Source: Mantis religiosa (Eukaryota; Arthropoda; Insecta; Mantodea; Mantidae). From it: DNA of 64,000 bases. A program made the translations under genes and the position numbers. Below the pieces are notes generated by a model. The model was not told where the DNA came from. It did not search any database and worked only from the letters and a program-made list of their open reading frames with translations. Location: assembly GCA_030765055.1 (NCBI GenBank), contig CM060952.1:168952340-169016339 (forward strand), given 5' to 3'. Shown piece by piece: positions 36,635-50,099 of this stretch (position 1 is its first letter; each line of letters starts with the position of its first letter).

Positions 36635-37020
36635 TGTGACTTTGCGGGTTCGTGAAATTAAAAGTCCAACTGTACAAACTCAAAATGTTCTTTATTTCCA
36701 CCGAATTACAGTTGGAACACTTGCCGATTACATAGAATTACGTAGCGCACACAATTGCAATTCACCAGTTCGTCTGTCACAGGTCCACTCCACGCTCACA
36801 ATTACGTACAACTCCTCTGATACACGTACACAGTCTTCCAGTCCGTTCGGTAGGACGGCGCTCCTCGCGGCTGCTCGCCAAGAACTGAACTCTCCCCCAG
36901 CCCGGCGCGTCGTTTATATAAGACAAACTGACCAGTCTAGAAGGTTCCGGGTTAGATGAAATATCCCGACTGTTCCAGACGTCAGGAGGAGGGGAAAGAG
37001 GCGGCGAGCGACCAGTGACA
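36635..37020 (-). mobile_element. solo LTR, family L, copy 6
   Basis: The minus-strand 3' end is exact: GAAATAAAGAACATTTTGAG (polyadenylation signal), GGACTTTTAATTTCACGAAC, CCGCAAAGTCACA, followed by GTAT in element orientation (36631-36634 is ATAC). A TATA box TCTTATATAAACG lies near 36915. The 5' limit is uncertain: TGTCACTGG at 37020 would give 386 bp, but its flank does not match GTAT. Confidence 0.7.
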
Positions 37021-38514
37021 TTTTCCTAACCATCCCCTCAGTTAGTGAAACGAGATAAATGGGTAGGCGTGGGCTTAATGCCTCCTGTCTCCCACTCAGT
37101 CATCAGTTGGTCGTGCCTTCCGATGATTGGGTGACAATTGGGAATTACCAATTAATGACAAAATGGATAAAGTCATATATAATTCTAACGGCTTAAAATG
37201 TAGGTCTTGTAAAAAGTGCTAAAAATAATAGTGGCTTAAAATCTAAGAAGGCAACAACACTCCGGAGCACCCAGGCAAAGAATAAGTAGGAGGTAAAACC
37301 ACGAGAGGAAGGAGAGCTGCTTGAAGAAGTTTAACTCCAAAATTTATGTAGCTAGTTGAGATAACCATATTTGTCCGCCCAAAAGCAAATGAAGCTGTCG
37401 CTATAGTTTTGAGGAAACATCCATTGAAATATGAAGGATTTTTCAATTTAGATACTCTTGAAATTAGTGAGTATTGGAATTTTGATTGTGAAGTATAACA
37501 AAAGTAGTTGTTATTATCTGCCAAGGAATATAATTACCGTCTGCTACAAACAAACTCTAGTAGAAGTAGTTATCCATCCAACAACTAGACATTCAGTAAA
37601 TTAACGCTGATATCCAATAAACGCCCTCCAGAATCACTGCCAACACTGATTGAAGTCCTCTCTCCAAAGCCCAGAATCAAATTAATTTGGCTCAGGGCTC
37701 TATCGCTTTGCCAAGTGCAGTATTTAAATTATCAAACTCATTGAGAGATAGAGAGAGGGGGGGGGGAGAGCACTGTAAAAACTCCAGGACATTCTGAACA
37801 AGCTTCCCTCCCCGGTGCAGCAGTATCACAGATGTTCTCATCATTTTCTCTATTCCACGTATTCCCTTTCCTTTCATTTTAGCAGGCACATGACCTAATT
37901 CTCGCTGAGAGGAAATCACTGATCTGATCGGTGAAGCCAGCATATTCGTCAAAGGAAATGGCCAGCCTCAGTACGGAACATTCATGAAGGAATAATCGTC
38001 AGCTGTTTTTGTCATATGCTGTTCCCGTGTGTATACTGTATAATTCATTCAGTGCTTATATTAAACAAAAACAAATTAATTTGCGCGGTGCAGGTGAATT
38101 GGCATAAATAAAGCTGTTATCAGAGCTGTTTCTAGAGGTAGATGCAGTAGATTTCGACTCTGCAACAAAATGGAGAAATACAGAGAGATAAGAAGGTCAG
38201 GCGGCATGTTCTGTATTGATAATGACGAAAATTAGAGACTACTCCAATGTATTAAAGATGGGTACCACTCCATTTACTTCAATATATCAAAACCCTTAAT
38301 TAAGCATGCAAGTTTCAGATTGAAATACAGTTAATTTGGCCGCCAAAGATAGTTCCTCACGTTTACTCTCCGCACAAGGATCATTTTTCTTGATTTTGCC
38401 TACAATTTTGTATGTTCTGGACCGAACCTTCCCTCTCATTACCACTACTTCCAAGCACTATATATAATCACATATAAAACGTATAAAATTCACATATAAA
38501 TCTGAGATGTTTGG
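37021..38514. other. no recognisable gene
   Basis: Contains a short purine stretch (37739-37768, GAGA and nine G). The frames at 37243-37524 and 37692-37952 (minus) have no motif. Confidence 0.35.
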
Positions 38515-38530
38515 GGAATGGTTTGATATT

Positions 38531-38771
38531 TTTTTCTTTGTAATTTACGCCCTCCAACTTTAAGTCATATCGGACGGTGAATGGAATGGGTGAAATGAGG
38601 CTCAAATGAGCCCAGGGTCCTTAGAGCTTAGAGTTACCCGACATTCGCCTTTGAGGATAAGGGAAAAACCCGGAAAAAACCTTATCCAGGTAACTCACCC
38701 TGACCGAGATTCAAACTCGGGACCTCTTGAACGCGAGGCAGACATGCTACCACCACGCTATCGAGGCGGGC
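38531..38771 (-). mobile_element. tRNA-Val-like SINE, family A, copy 5
   Basis: Complete head-to-tail copy. It has a perfect 12-bp target duplication GGAATGGTTTGA (38515-38526 and 38772-38783). The B-box is slightly changed (GAGTTTGAATCTCGG). Confidence 0.93.
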
Positions 38772-38890
38772 GGAATGGTTTGAGATGAAATTATGCTCAA
38801 ATGATCACAGCGATTATAGAGCTTCACAGTTGCCGGACGTTTATATTTCAGAATAAGGGGAAACTCCGAAAAGCAAATCTTTAACCGTTA
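38772..38890 (-). mobile_element. older, diverged family A SINE body
   Basis: GAATGGTTTGAGATGAAATT, ATGCTCAAATGATCACAGCG, TAGAGCTTCACAGTTGCCGG and AATAAGGGGAAACTCCGAAA follow the family A body (GAATGGAATGGGTGAAATGA.. etc.) with many changes. The younger copy 5 therefore inserted into an old copy of its own family. The head of the old copy is not recognisable beyond about 38890. Confidence 0.65.
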
Positions 38891-39770
38891 TACAGGAGAG
38901 GTTAACAGCCTCTCGCATAACCACCGTCCTGGGAGACCAAGGTTTGGGTTCAGAGTATCCTCTTAGATGTGTTGCCTGCACTTCGGCTTCCGTGTCCCAT
39001 CTAGCCGTTGGCTTTTATTCAGGGTAGTCTTCTCCCAGACCGTTGCCTTCACTACGACTTTGGTCCAATCTTGGTTTCCCCTTGCCTCTTACCTTCTAGT
39101 TGCTGCGACGAGGGCCCACCCTCCTAGTAGGCTGTCTGGTTCATCGGCTACTCGGCTGTCCAACCACGACTAGGTGAGGACCCCGGGAGAGGTTTTCTAA
39201 TTCTTCTAAACATAACCTTCGGTGAAGTTATTTGCGCAGGTTTTGCTTTAGATAGGAGAAGAATAAGGTTCTGATTTTAGTATATGAATGTATCCCTAGC
39301 TTAAAACAGCACCAATTGTCAAATGGAGTTGACGGTGGTTGGATCATTGAATGTTATCACCGAATCATTCTAGCTAGTAGCTGTAACGCTCTTAAAATAA
39401 AACATCATCCTTCTTATCACCAAGGTTGACATCATCAGCATCACATCCCTTCTAGTATTAGACAATTGGTGTTTCGTCTTCGCAAAGCTCCAGCTCAGCA
39501 TCAGTCTCGTGTTCCTCTTGATTTGTACTTCTTCGCTCATAGTTCTTCACCCATTCTGTTCATATGCTCAGTCTATTATTGCGTATAGTTTTCATTACTT
39601 TAGCATACCAAGTTTCTGATTTTATATGCTGTATAAATCTGTCAGACAATTTAAACGGAACTTTGTGAGATAGCTATCTTTTAACATAAAATCTGAATAT
39701 TACATTCATTTGTGTTCACCCAGTATTATGACTATTTCTATAACTATTTAATCAGCTATGAGGTAGTTAC
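38891..39770. other. no recognisable gene
   Basis: 38900-39190 is GC-richer and contains CCCGGGAGAGG. It may be another decayed repeat; the 68-codon frame there is not supported. Confidence 0.35.
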
Positions 39771-39775
39771 GTTCT

Positions 39776-39907
39776 CTGAAGATACCAAACGGAGTTATGG
39801 TTGGAACGTCAGATAATTTACCTACTCGACCAGCATAGACCAGTCCAGGACCTACAAGGCCGGAGGTTATGGTCTTCGTTCTACTGGATCAACGCCGGCC
39901 GTGAAAA
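39776..39907 (+). mobile_element. relative of the 7011 hairpin element (Penelope/hammerhead-like)
   Basis: CTGAAGA (39776-39782) followed by TACC...GGTTGGAACGTC resembles the core at 7131. 114 bases downstream CAACGCCGGCCGTGAAAA (39890-39907) matches the end of the 7011 element (CAACGCCAGCCGTGAAAG, 98 bases after its core) with one or two changes. The middle is diverged (GACCAGTCCAGGACC). Boundaries and any target duplication could not be defined. Confidence 0.45.
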
Positions 39908-39909
39908 CG

Positions 39910-42900
39910 GCCTGTATATTCCTTGGTGTTCTTGAGTCTTTCACTCTCTTTATGTTTCTTTACAGTTACTTCTATATTCTTTATTTCTATTTAAATATTA
40001 ACTATTTAGGTCTTATAATCCCCGCCCATTTTATCCATTTTAGTACTTTTATAACTACTTTTAGGAATCACATTTCTGCCTCTTTTGGTGGGTTGCGGAG
40101 TGTAGCACGTAGGGGTGTCGAGCGAGTATTGCCGCGCAGTTCGGCTCAATTATTTGGCTGGGGCTTGACTCCTGGGGTTGTCAGCATCGCCAATAAAATT
40201 TGAAAAATATCGATGTTCTCGGCTGCTCTCGGAGTTATCCTAATATTCATGAATATAGGATCGGTGGCAAGGATCTCTTGATACAGGGCGTTTGGTTGGA
40301 TCAATTAGGGTACCTGGAAAGAAACACAGGCTAATTCTCTTATGACGATCGGTTGTATTTCAATTACTCTCGAAATACATGTTAATCAGACGAACTCTGA
40401 ATGGTAGGCTTCGCGCTGGCGTGGTTGTACTCCCGTGTCTATAACACGACTCATCGGATTGGCACCCAGCTACTAACTACCTTTAATTGAACGGGATTTC
40501 TTTCCGCGTACGTTCGCACGACGAGCTAGCTCGACCCCCAGCTAGCGACTAAACTTTAGATATGTATTTGTTCCCAGATAGGTCATATGACACTTCGCCT
40601 CCCCCTTCAGTTCATTATTTTTAATAAGTTGGTCGGTAGAACACATGTGGAGTCCCAGTTACGAGAATCTCACCCTAGACCACCCAAAATGTCCCCTTCC
40701 TGTCAAACTATGTTTGAAAGCAAACGCCAGCTGCGACGCTTCAAATTTATGGTTGTGGTCAGCTTTCCTAGGGGAGAAAAAATCCTACCGATTCAGAGCT
40801 CGTAACAAACTTGACACTTCACACAAGATATTTGTTTCAATACATGTATATATTCCTTTAACATTCACTTAATCTTCTATATGTTCCTTAACATTTAATT
40901 AATCAACTCGAGGAAGAGAGTACCGTTTCAGGAGTCATTCATTGATTTTATCGGCACCATTATTGTGAGATACATTGGTTTAATTCCAAACTCTGCGCAT
41001 GACATTATATTGTAGAAAATTTAAAATTAATAAACATTTCCGATGTGCAATATCATGTTGCAGAAGCAGAGCGAATATAAAAGTGTTTATGCCTTAAATT
41101 GTGTGTTTAAATGGGGAGGCCTGTAAAAACGAAAATATGACGTCTTATCGTTCGTTAAAAAAAAAAAAAAAAAAAGTCACTGACTGACAGTATAATTCCA
41201 AAAGCGTATTCGAGATTGATTAACGGTTTTCTAGGATAGTTGAATCTCATACGAAGAATCAATCCCACATGTGTATATGATGATCATCTTCCGCGCACAG
41301 CGGTTTACATTGAACTCTTTGTTTAAAATTTTGATTTTCTCGAAAAAGCTAACAATATTGGTTAACGTACTACATCTTTAAGATATTTTCTAGCAAATGA
41401 AATATGATCTGAATTTTCTGGTAACGACCTTATAAGTTCTGTTCATTATGGAAGAATTAACTGCTAAACCATAACAGATAAAGAAAAACCTGCTACACAA
41501 AATTCATTAACATACAGTGTATGTCAAATTCATTTTATTTATATATTTAATTTTTTAATACTGAGACATTTACTTGTTAAGTGTTTCAACTTTCCAGTAA
41601 TAGAAAATCAGCCATATTTCCTAGGCATGTAAAGATGATCAAAGCCACTTCACAGCGACCAGCTCTTTGATATCGATTAAGCCAACAGCATTCTTCTATT
41701 TCCGTTTTACCTAAACGAATGATGTAAACGACCGTTTCTACAAATTTTTTATCTCCATTATCGTGAAACAAATACAATAGTGAACGTTTGCCAAAAAGAG
41801 TTTTTACAAGTCATGTGAGTGCAACACATAGAAGATTTTAAAACTGATTCAAGTTTCTAACCACCAGGTAAAGATTATACAGATAATCAGACTTACCATT
41901 AATTGCACCACAGGCATCTGCAGGTACTATACACAATCTTGATAGTTCTACATCCCTTTGCGTAATCATTTAAATTTCTTTGATTGGTCCTTGAGGATAG
42001 ATAATCTTTGGATAGTGGGCGATATTTTGAATTGCGATGAAGACCTTGACTACAGTTTACAACTAATTAAGAAATGACAAGCTATGGGCCAGTGCATTGG
42101 ATGGTATCCAAATAAGTGGGAGATTCGTGAAGCTTGTTTCAACCCACATCAACCAGGGTTACCAACACTTCATGTCAAGGTCACCGCCTTGCTTAAATCT
42201 GGAGCCTGGAAAGGTGAAGTATTACATCGGACCCCCTTCAACGAAATTGTATTTTGAAGCACTATTATAGCAACTACTATAAAGAAATTCAATTAGAATT
42301 GGATGCAAATTAGACAAGAACTTTATTATTATACTTCCTTAGAAAAAATAGCTTATGTTAAGTGTATCTGTTTACTATAAATTAATCTTTCTGTTTCATG
42401 TTAGGTATACCTATCTGTGAAATAGCTGGTTTCTATCTTCCTGAATACAACAATCACCGTTTAATGTGCAGTAAATTTCATATTTTATTTTGAAATCAGT
42501 TCCAGACATTAATATTTTAATATTGTTATTTTGTTTTTAAAGTCACAGGAGTCTTATCCTTTTTCTTAATAATTGTAGAAATGAAATTTTAATAATCCTT
42601 ATTCTTTGGAAGAAATGCTGAAAATGATTTTTTTTTTTTTTTTGCTTTCAAAAGCCACTTTAAAAAGCCATGAACATAATTGAGTAATAATGTCATAATT
42701 AAGCATGTTAGAAAAAGTCACTTCATCATTGTTATATATAAAATTTCTAATGACAAGTAATTTCGTTCATATTGAAAAATACAAGTGGAACAATTTGAAA
42801 TTTGATATACGTTGGCAAAAGAAAATTCGACCAATGAAAGTTTAAAAGTTATCCATATTGTTCACATATGTATATGCTGTCAAGACCTTTTGGTGCGTTC

Positions 42901-44049
42901 TTTTTTTTTTTTTTTTTCTGCAGCTAATTTGGTGTAGGAAGATTTCTGAAGCCAATTTTAAATTCATTCCTTTACCTATTTTTTCGGTAACTTTTAAATC
43001 CGTGTTTTTAGTTACTTTTCAACTGTACAATCGCATTACCGAAAGTATTAGATTAAACTCTTCTTCTATTGTAATAACTTTATTATTTGATTGAATGTCA
43101 TCATTCATATGTGATTTGCGCATCTTGAACCACCCAAGATGGATTTGCTAATGTCAGTAATTTAAATGCTACACGATGACGTCATTGTTGAAGAGTTAGA
43201 TATGTAGACCAAAGGAAGGAAATTGTATCAGAAATAAAATTGTAAAATAGAAAGAGATTGCACCAAAAATGATAGTTTTTTTTTTTTTTTTCAAATTTTG
43301 CAAATATTAGAAACATTTATAAATACTCGTTTTCATAATGCATGGAACTGGAGATAAATGTACGTAACTTAAAGAAATAGCCTTAAGGTAGAAGCAACGT
43401 GAGAGGACTTTTTCAAATATAGTGAGTGATGGTGGTTTAGTTAGGTTATCTAAGGTGAATTATAAAACGTACCTAAGATTCCTTATATTTAGTAAAGTGT
43501 GCATCAGGGCACAAACTCCAGCTATAATAGCCCTGGAAATACAAAGTAAAATAGCAAAATCAAACACTTCCAGTAACAATAGAACGTAAAAGTTATTCAA
43601 TGTTAAAAATTAAAGGCAGCGGCAGTAAACCGCAGGTGCTTAGAGAGAAACCCAGAAAACGTTTCATCAGCAACGGTCATAAAGAACATCGGAGAAGAGG
43701 GATCAATATAATTTGTATCTGTTCTTGAGTTTTCATATTTTCCTTCTCTTCTTTTTTCATTTTGTTTTTCTTTCTTTATCTATACTTTCTTTAAATTCTA
43801 CTCCTCTTTTGTTTTACATATCTTCATCTTCCAAAAAATTACTGTTTCATTTATCACATTTCCAAGCTTAGCTGATGTCCTTAGACAAACCAATGCAAAT
43901 AAGATTTCGTGCAATAATATGTTTTCAGTAGGGTAATAAAAGCCTTAAGTCGTACGTCAAATGTGATAGAGAAAGTTGTGATATTTTAAAATGCGGTATG
44001 TTGAATTTATTGTAGTTTATATTGGGATATAAATTTAAGACTTAAGGAT
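39910..44049. other. mostly AT-rich, nothing recognised
   Basis: About 4.1 kb. 40080-40800 is GC-richer and could be a decayed repeat or LTR, but I found no second copy here. Poly(A)/(T) runs occur at 41157-41175, 42630-42643, 42901-42919 and 43277-43292. Reading frames are short. Confidence 0.35.
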
Positions 44050-44705
44050 GTCTTAAATACATTCCTTTTTGCAGACGATCAAGTTGTGTTTTTACGGAGG
44101 ACAACTTACAAAGGGCTGTGTAGATGTCGCACGAAGGGTAAAAATCATGTAATTTAAAGATCTCTGTAAAGAAAACAAACTAATGACCTTTTGTGGGCAA
44201 GAACAGCTTAGACCTAAAGGAAGGAAATTTTAGATTTTAGATTTAGATCAAGTCCCTCTTTTTAATTTTAGTGGTTATGGCATTTCTTACTTGTACTATA
44301 AGGACCCCGAGAAAGAATTATGCAAATCCCAACAAATGTTGGGAACAAGAAAAAGAACGCTGTTTAAAAAAGCAAAACAAGAAACGATCCTTAAATTTTA
44401 TGAAGTGTTGGAGGTACCTATCATTACTGCGGAAACCTGTATATTAACAAAAAGGATTGAACCAACAGAAATGCAATTGTTAAGGCCATTGGCAGGTTTC
44501 CAACTGCAAGATCACAAAATAAACTAGGAAATCCGAGAACAGGTATTCAAGGAATTCTTCAGGAGATAGATAAGTATACGAATAACTGGATGACACGGAT
44601 GAAGAAAGGTCATATCCCTAAAGAACTTTATGAATACAGACCCCAAGGAAGAAGAAATATCAGACGACCTAGAAAGAGGTGGAAGGATTCAGCTGTGAAT
44701 TGTTT
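44050..44705 (+). pseudogene. LINE reverse-transcriptase remnant (YADD-type to C-terminus)
   Basis: TFLFADDQVVFLRTTYKG carries the catalytic A/FADD motif (44065 on). After frame changes LFNFSGYGISYLYYKDPEKE, then RKRTLFKKAKQETILKFYEV, TAETCILTKR, LLRPLAGFQLQDHK, NNWMTRMKKGHIPKELYEYR and GRRNIRRPRKRWKD follow. These are, in order, the familiar blocks of insect endonuclease-reverse transcriptases (FxYLGCDIS, KFYKVMAVPxxxYGSE, DEIRxELG, GRPRKRW). I place it near RTE/Jockey-type LINEs without certainty. The 5' part, including the endonuclease, is missing. Confidence 0.72.
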
Positions 44706-44709
44706 GGTT

Positions 44710-46169
44710 TCGTAACAGATAAGTACTGTCTATTATGTGTTTCAAATGGGATGATGTTTGTCCTTGAGCGCTACTAGGTGAGCAACCAATCGGAGTACTG
44801 CGGTGTTGTCATATCACATTCTCCCTATGTGGTGTGTGACGAGCGCCAAACTTATCAGTCTCTAATAAATACTATTCGCGCTAAGACAAAAATTCAGGTT
44901 TTGCAAAAACTGATCCACGAGGAAGGAGAGAGTAATGTATTTAACATAACCGTAAAAACCCCACATTTTTCGCTCAAATAGTTTTCCTAATACAAATAAA
45001 TGATTTAGATACCATATGTAATATACTTTGAATAAGCAAAGGTGTTTGTTAAATTCGATGAGAGGAAACAATACACTTCCTGCTGGTCTATCAGAACATG
45101 TCTGGTCACGTATCTTTGTTTATAAATGGTTCGTAATCTCTATTTACTCTTAGAGAGTTCAAAGCAGTAGTAAAAAGTGTATCAGCTGGATCAATTGGAC
45201 ACGATCCCCTTCCCCCTTACTACTGCCAGAGCAATCCATTTGAGTTAGTGTGGGCTCAAATTATGTTGCAAACAGAAATATTTTTAAACTGACGATGAAC
45301 GACTTATTCACGAAGAAATTTACAAGGAACACAAGACTGGGAAAACTGCGTGAGGCATCAGATAAACTACAAGAAGACTACTTTTGGAAAGAAATAGCAC
45401 GTGGCGGTATTTTGGAACCTATCGCCATAAATTTGCAGTACTTAGACAATGACGAATTATCTCTTAACGTAACATTCACAGCAATACAGATGCAAGGCTG
45501 GTATTTTTGTTGGATTAGAAAAATAAGTAATTCATAAACTATAATTTTAAACTAAATATTTAAACCATGTATGTAATATACGGATATCCATGTTGCAATT
45601 GTGATTTCAACAACTGCAGTATTATAAAACTTTGGAAAATTTAGTTTGCGTTCCCTTACATCTAGCGCCAAGAACACTCGTGGCAACGTAGAAGGCTCTG
45701 ACGTATCTGATTCACTACAGGCGAGAACTCTTCCCATTTGAATCACATAATAATCCGAATTGCATATGTTGATATTTGCATATGGAGTCTACACCATTAT
45801 TAAAGAAAATTAGGGCCCTTTATTGAACAGGCAATTGCAGTGCAGATAAGGAGATGAGACCTTCGGAATAAATCTGTACGGAGGAATCTGTCATGTGTTG
45901 TGTTGTATTGTATTTATTTCATCCTTTGAAACATAATACATATCTTATAGGACACGTCAGTTCAAGATACAAAGATAAATATAAAAAGTTACATAAGGCT
46001 AACAACTGTAACAGATACAGGATCCAACAAAAGTCTAAAATAGAAAAAGCAAACAAATATAAACTATATAAAGACCATAGAGAAATGCTATATAAAGTAA
46101 TTGTTCACAAATGTGGAGTTTACTCTACTTCATAATTTAATTCAATTTAATTTATTTTGTCCTTTTGAT
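44710..46169. other. no recognisable gene
   Basis: Frames at 44778, 45250 and 45893 (67-95 codons) have no known motif. The last ~250 bases are Lys/Tyr-rich in one frame and precede the AAT array. Confidence 0.35.
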
Positions 46170-47060
<891 letters not shown>

Positions 47061-48149
47061 TAATTAGTTGTTATTATGGAGAAAGTTTTAGTATTTAAAT
47101 GTTAAATTTTTTAAAATGTATGAGCATGAGACAATGTTCCAGATTGATTGCATATCTGTAAAAGTTTTTTTCTTTCTTTTTTTTTCTCTTCTGTGTGAAG
47201 ATATGCATTTCATCCTGTTAGTGACACCGCACTATGTAGAAGCTGTATTATCTTGATTCAGTATTGGAATCTGTGCTGAATGTGTAGAGAGATATAGTCG
47301 AAACTGAGTCAACAAACAATTGAATATTGCTATTTGTTTTCTGGGAATTGAATGAAATAAGGCTCTGGAAATTGAATTGTGCTGCTATGAACCGAATTTT
47401 GTCCTCTATGGAATCATTTAAACAATGTAAAATAGCCGCGGGAACGTGGTATGAAACATGTTTGCTCTGTTTATACTGCTGTGGTTGTGTAATCAGAAAT
47501 GTTTAGGTATCGGACCTCCTTGCTTGGTGACAAGGTTTGGAACAAGGAATTTTTCGATTTAGATTTAAATGATTTTTTCCCAGGAATCTGGTGCTGTAAT
47601 GAGTTATTTATTGCTTAAATACAGTGATCGTTTTTCATATAGCTGCATTAATTTTATCGTTTCCATTTACATAGCATAATTGAAAGGTGAGCTTTAATTT
47701 ATCGATACTTAGTCATTCACACACAGTGCTGGAGTGCTATGGTTTCCACTCACGTATTGCAAAATGCGAATCATGCTTCTGATTTTCTTCCCCTTTGAGA
47801 TGCTGCTCATTGTTTTCTTCCAAACTGGGAACACAACAGAGATCGCGGTTGGAATATCATTGGTAACTTCCCGTGAGATTCTCCACTGTACAGGGCGGGT
47901 AAGTCCGCAGAAGAACTAGAGAAGTCAATAGTAACTATATTCTATTCACATATTTGCGGTAGTCAAATTCTCTGAACTGTGTAGCACAGGCATAATAAAT
48001 GTATTGCTTATGTAACAGTAAAAGAGACTTAGCAACGAGTTTGTGCTGCAGTTGGAAGTATCAAGAATGGCGAAAGAGTGTTCGGAAGAAAAACAAAAGA
48101 ATTGAATTTGTGTTACTAAAAATTGCGACGTTTTCATTGTAAGGACAGC
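47061..48149. other. AT-rich region, nothing recognised
   Basis: No supported gene; the frames at 47734 and 47946 are short. Confidence 0.4.
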
Positions 48150-48599
48150 GTGTAATTGAAGTTCCATTCAAGCCGTCATCACGCGTCAAAATCCCTGACA
48201 ATTTGCCACGCGCACAGCCTTGTGATCATCCGTCAGCATTTGTGGCACCTGAAGACACGGGCACTTTTCGCATTTTCAGATCTTCATGCAGGATTGTGCA
48301 CAGATCCCAGGAAATGCCAGTTTTGTCTGCAAAACTCAATCGGCGATCCTCCAAAACAACATTCTCCACTCCTGGATCATGTCGTCAGACCAGCTGGTGC
48401 GAGGCCGTGACTGTCTTGGTTCTTCACACGATATTCTGCCTTCATTGAACTGACGCACCCAGGAACTCACATTAGACACATCCATGGTACCATCACCACA
48501 TGCCTCACTCAACTGGCGATGAATTTAAATAGGTGACACATCACGAAAATGGAGAAAACGAATGATTACATGTTGTTCTGGCATTGAAAACGTCGGCAT
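48150..48599 (-). pseudogene. mariner-type transposase, N-terminal relic
   Basis: From the ATG at 48599 on the minus strand: MPTFSMPEQHVIIRFLHFRD, then IHRQLSEACGDGTMDVSNVS, WVRQFNEGRISCEE and SRPRTS, followed by VVLEDRRLSFA-like and LHEDLKMRKV-like blocks. This is the paired helix-turn-helix region of mariner/SETMAR-like transposases, with the GRP linker (WVxxFNxGRxxxxDxPRxGRP). Stops and frameshifts occur, including one in the first helix. The catalytic half is missing, and no TIR was recognised. Confidence 0.68.
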
Positions 48600-50095
48600 T
48601 TTAAGTATCAAAAACAGTCCTAATTCTTGTCACTGCCACTAGAGTTCTATCCACTGTACAGTGCTGCCATCTCTGTCACGCATTCACAAAGACTCCACGT
48701 GTATTAAAAAAAACAGAAGTTCCTATCTGGTCTTAGTCCTGAAAAAATATAGCACCTTGTATTGGCAAAAGAGGATTTGTTTGGGATGCACCATGGGTAA
48801 ATATTATCATAAATGTGGTTATGAAGACGTACAAGGAAAAAAAAATGTCACAGGAAGCTTTGATACAAAGAACAGCTTCCTTGAATATTTGAAGATAGAA
48901 CTAAAAAGAATTCATACTGAAATTTTCGTGTGAAGTATAATTCTTGTGTTGGAAGTGAAAATTAACTTTTTCGAAAAGTTAGGAAAAAGGATTGGCAACA
49001 TTTCAAATATGTATTAGGAGAAAATTTGGGATATAGAATCAATAATGAAACGCTTTAGAAAATTGTGAAAAGGACAGTATTGAACATAACAGGAAAAAAG
49101 CAATAAATCGCGTCAGATGTGATATACAAAGAAATTACCATAAAGAGATGCACAGAGGATGGTTACGCTGGGAAAAAAGTCCATAGCAGCAGATGATACA
49201 AGATGATAATAGTATGCTTTGCCAAACAAAATCGTTCATTCCTTGTTTGTGTTCTTAAATTCAGTGAAATTATATGTACATCTTGCTTTACATATCTTCT
49301 GTTATGGTTTTCATTTCTAGGCCAAGTTATGTTGAAATTGTTGATATCCAGGTCTTTCGCCCCAGCGCGTAGGTCTTGTGGTTTCTTTCTCTTTGTCTTA
49401 ATTATGCCCTTCCTTACCTCCTTCTGTCTCCTTTTCTTGCATCACTTACATCCCTTGCCAATTTTTCTGTTTCGTTCTGTTAAAAAAAAAAGAAAAAAAA
49501 AACAGCTCACATATACTTTTAATCGTCCTTTCTCTTTGTCAGGGGGAATATTCTTAGAAATATTATTCCTTCTCATCCAAGCCGGCCCTTCTTTTTCTTG
49601 TCTGTTACAGTTATTTACACGTAGTTCTCACCCCCAATTTATTTTTATTTGTTTATAAAAGTGTAAGGACATCTCCTGTCTTTCTATTACTTCTAGTCTG
49701 ACTTTTACTAATTTACCTACATCACTTTTGATTCATTCTTCCAACTGTATGTCTCTGCTTCCTATTTTGCTCATAATTCATCATATCCCTGGCCACAGCT
49801 GTTAGAGCTCCATTGTTATAATACAAATATTGATACGAATCGTTGTGTTAAAACGACTATAAACGATTATTTTGTTGAGAATGTCTACTCTAATTTTTCC
49901 TTGCATATAACTTTGTTTCCTTGCATATACATACATAATACATACTTATATACATACATAATTACACGAAAAAAGGGATTTACGATACGCTAATGGACAT
50001 TTTTTTTACAAAGCCTTGTAAATAAAATGAAAAATTCATTTCCCTCCTCATATGCTTGCTTCAAATCTATGTTTATATCTCACTTGAATAGTGCT
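48600..50095. other. no recognisable gene
   Basis: The 151-codon frame at 49203-49658 is Phe/Leu/Lys-rich low complexity with an A-run (49482-49501), and I do not accept it as a gene. Confidence 0.35.
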
Positions 50096-50099
50096 TTAA

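Noticed and set aside
36618..36959. 113-codon frame
   Set aside because: It is antisense to a solo LTR.
49203..49658. 151-codon plus-strand frame with hydrophobic stretches
   Set aside because: Low-complexity Phe/Leu/Lys-rich and AT-driven, includes an A-run, and has no recognisable domain or signal of selection.
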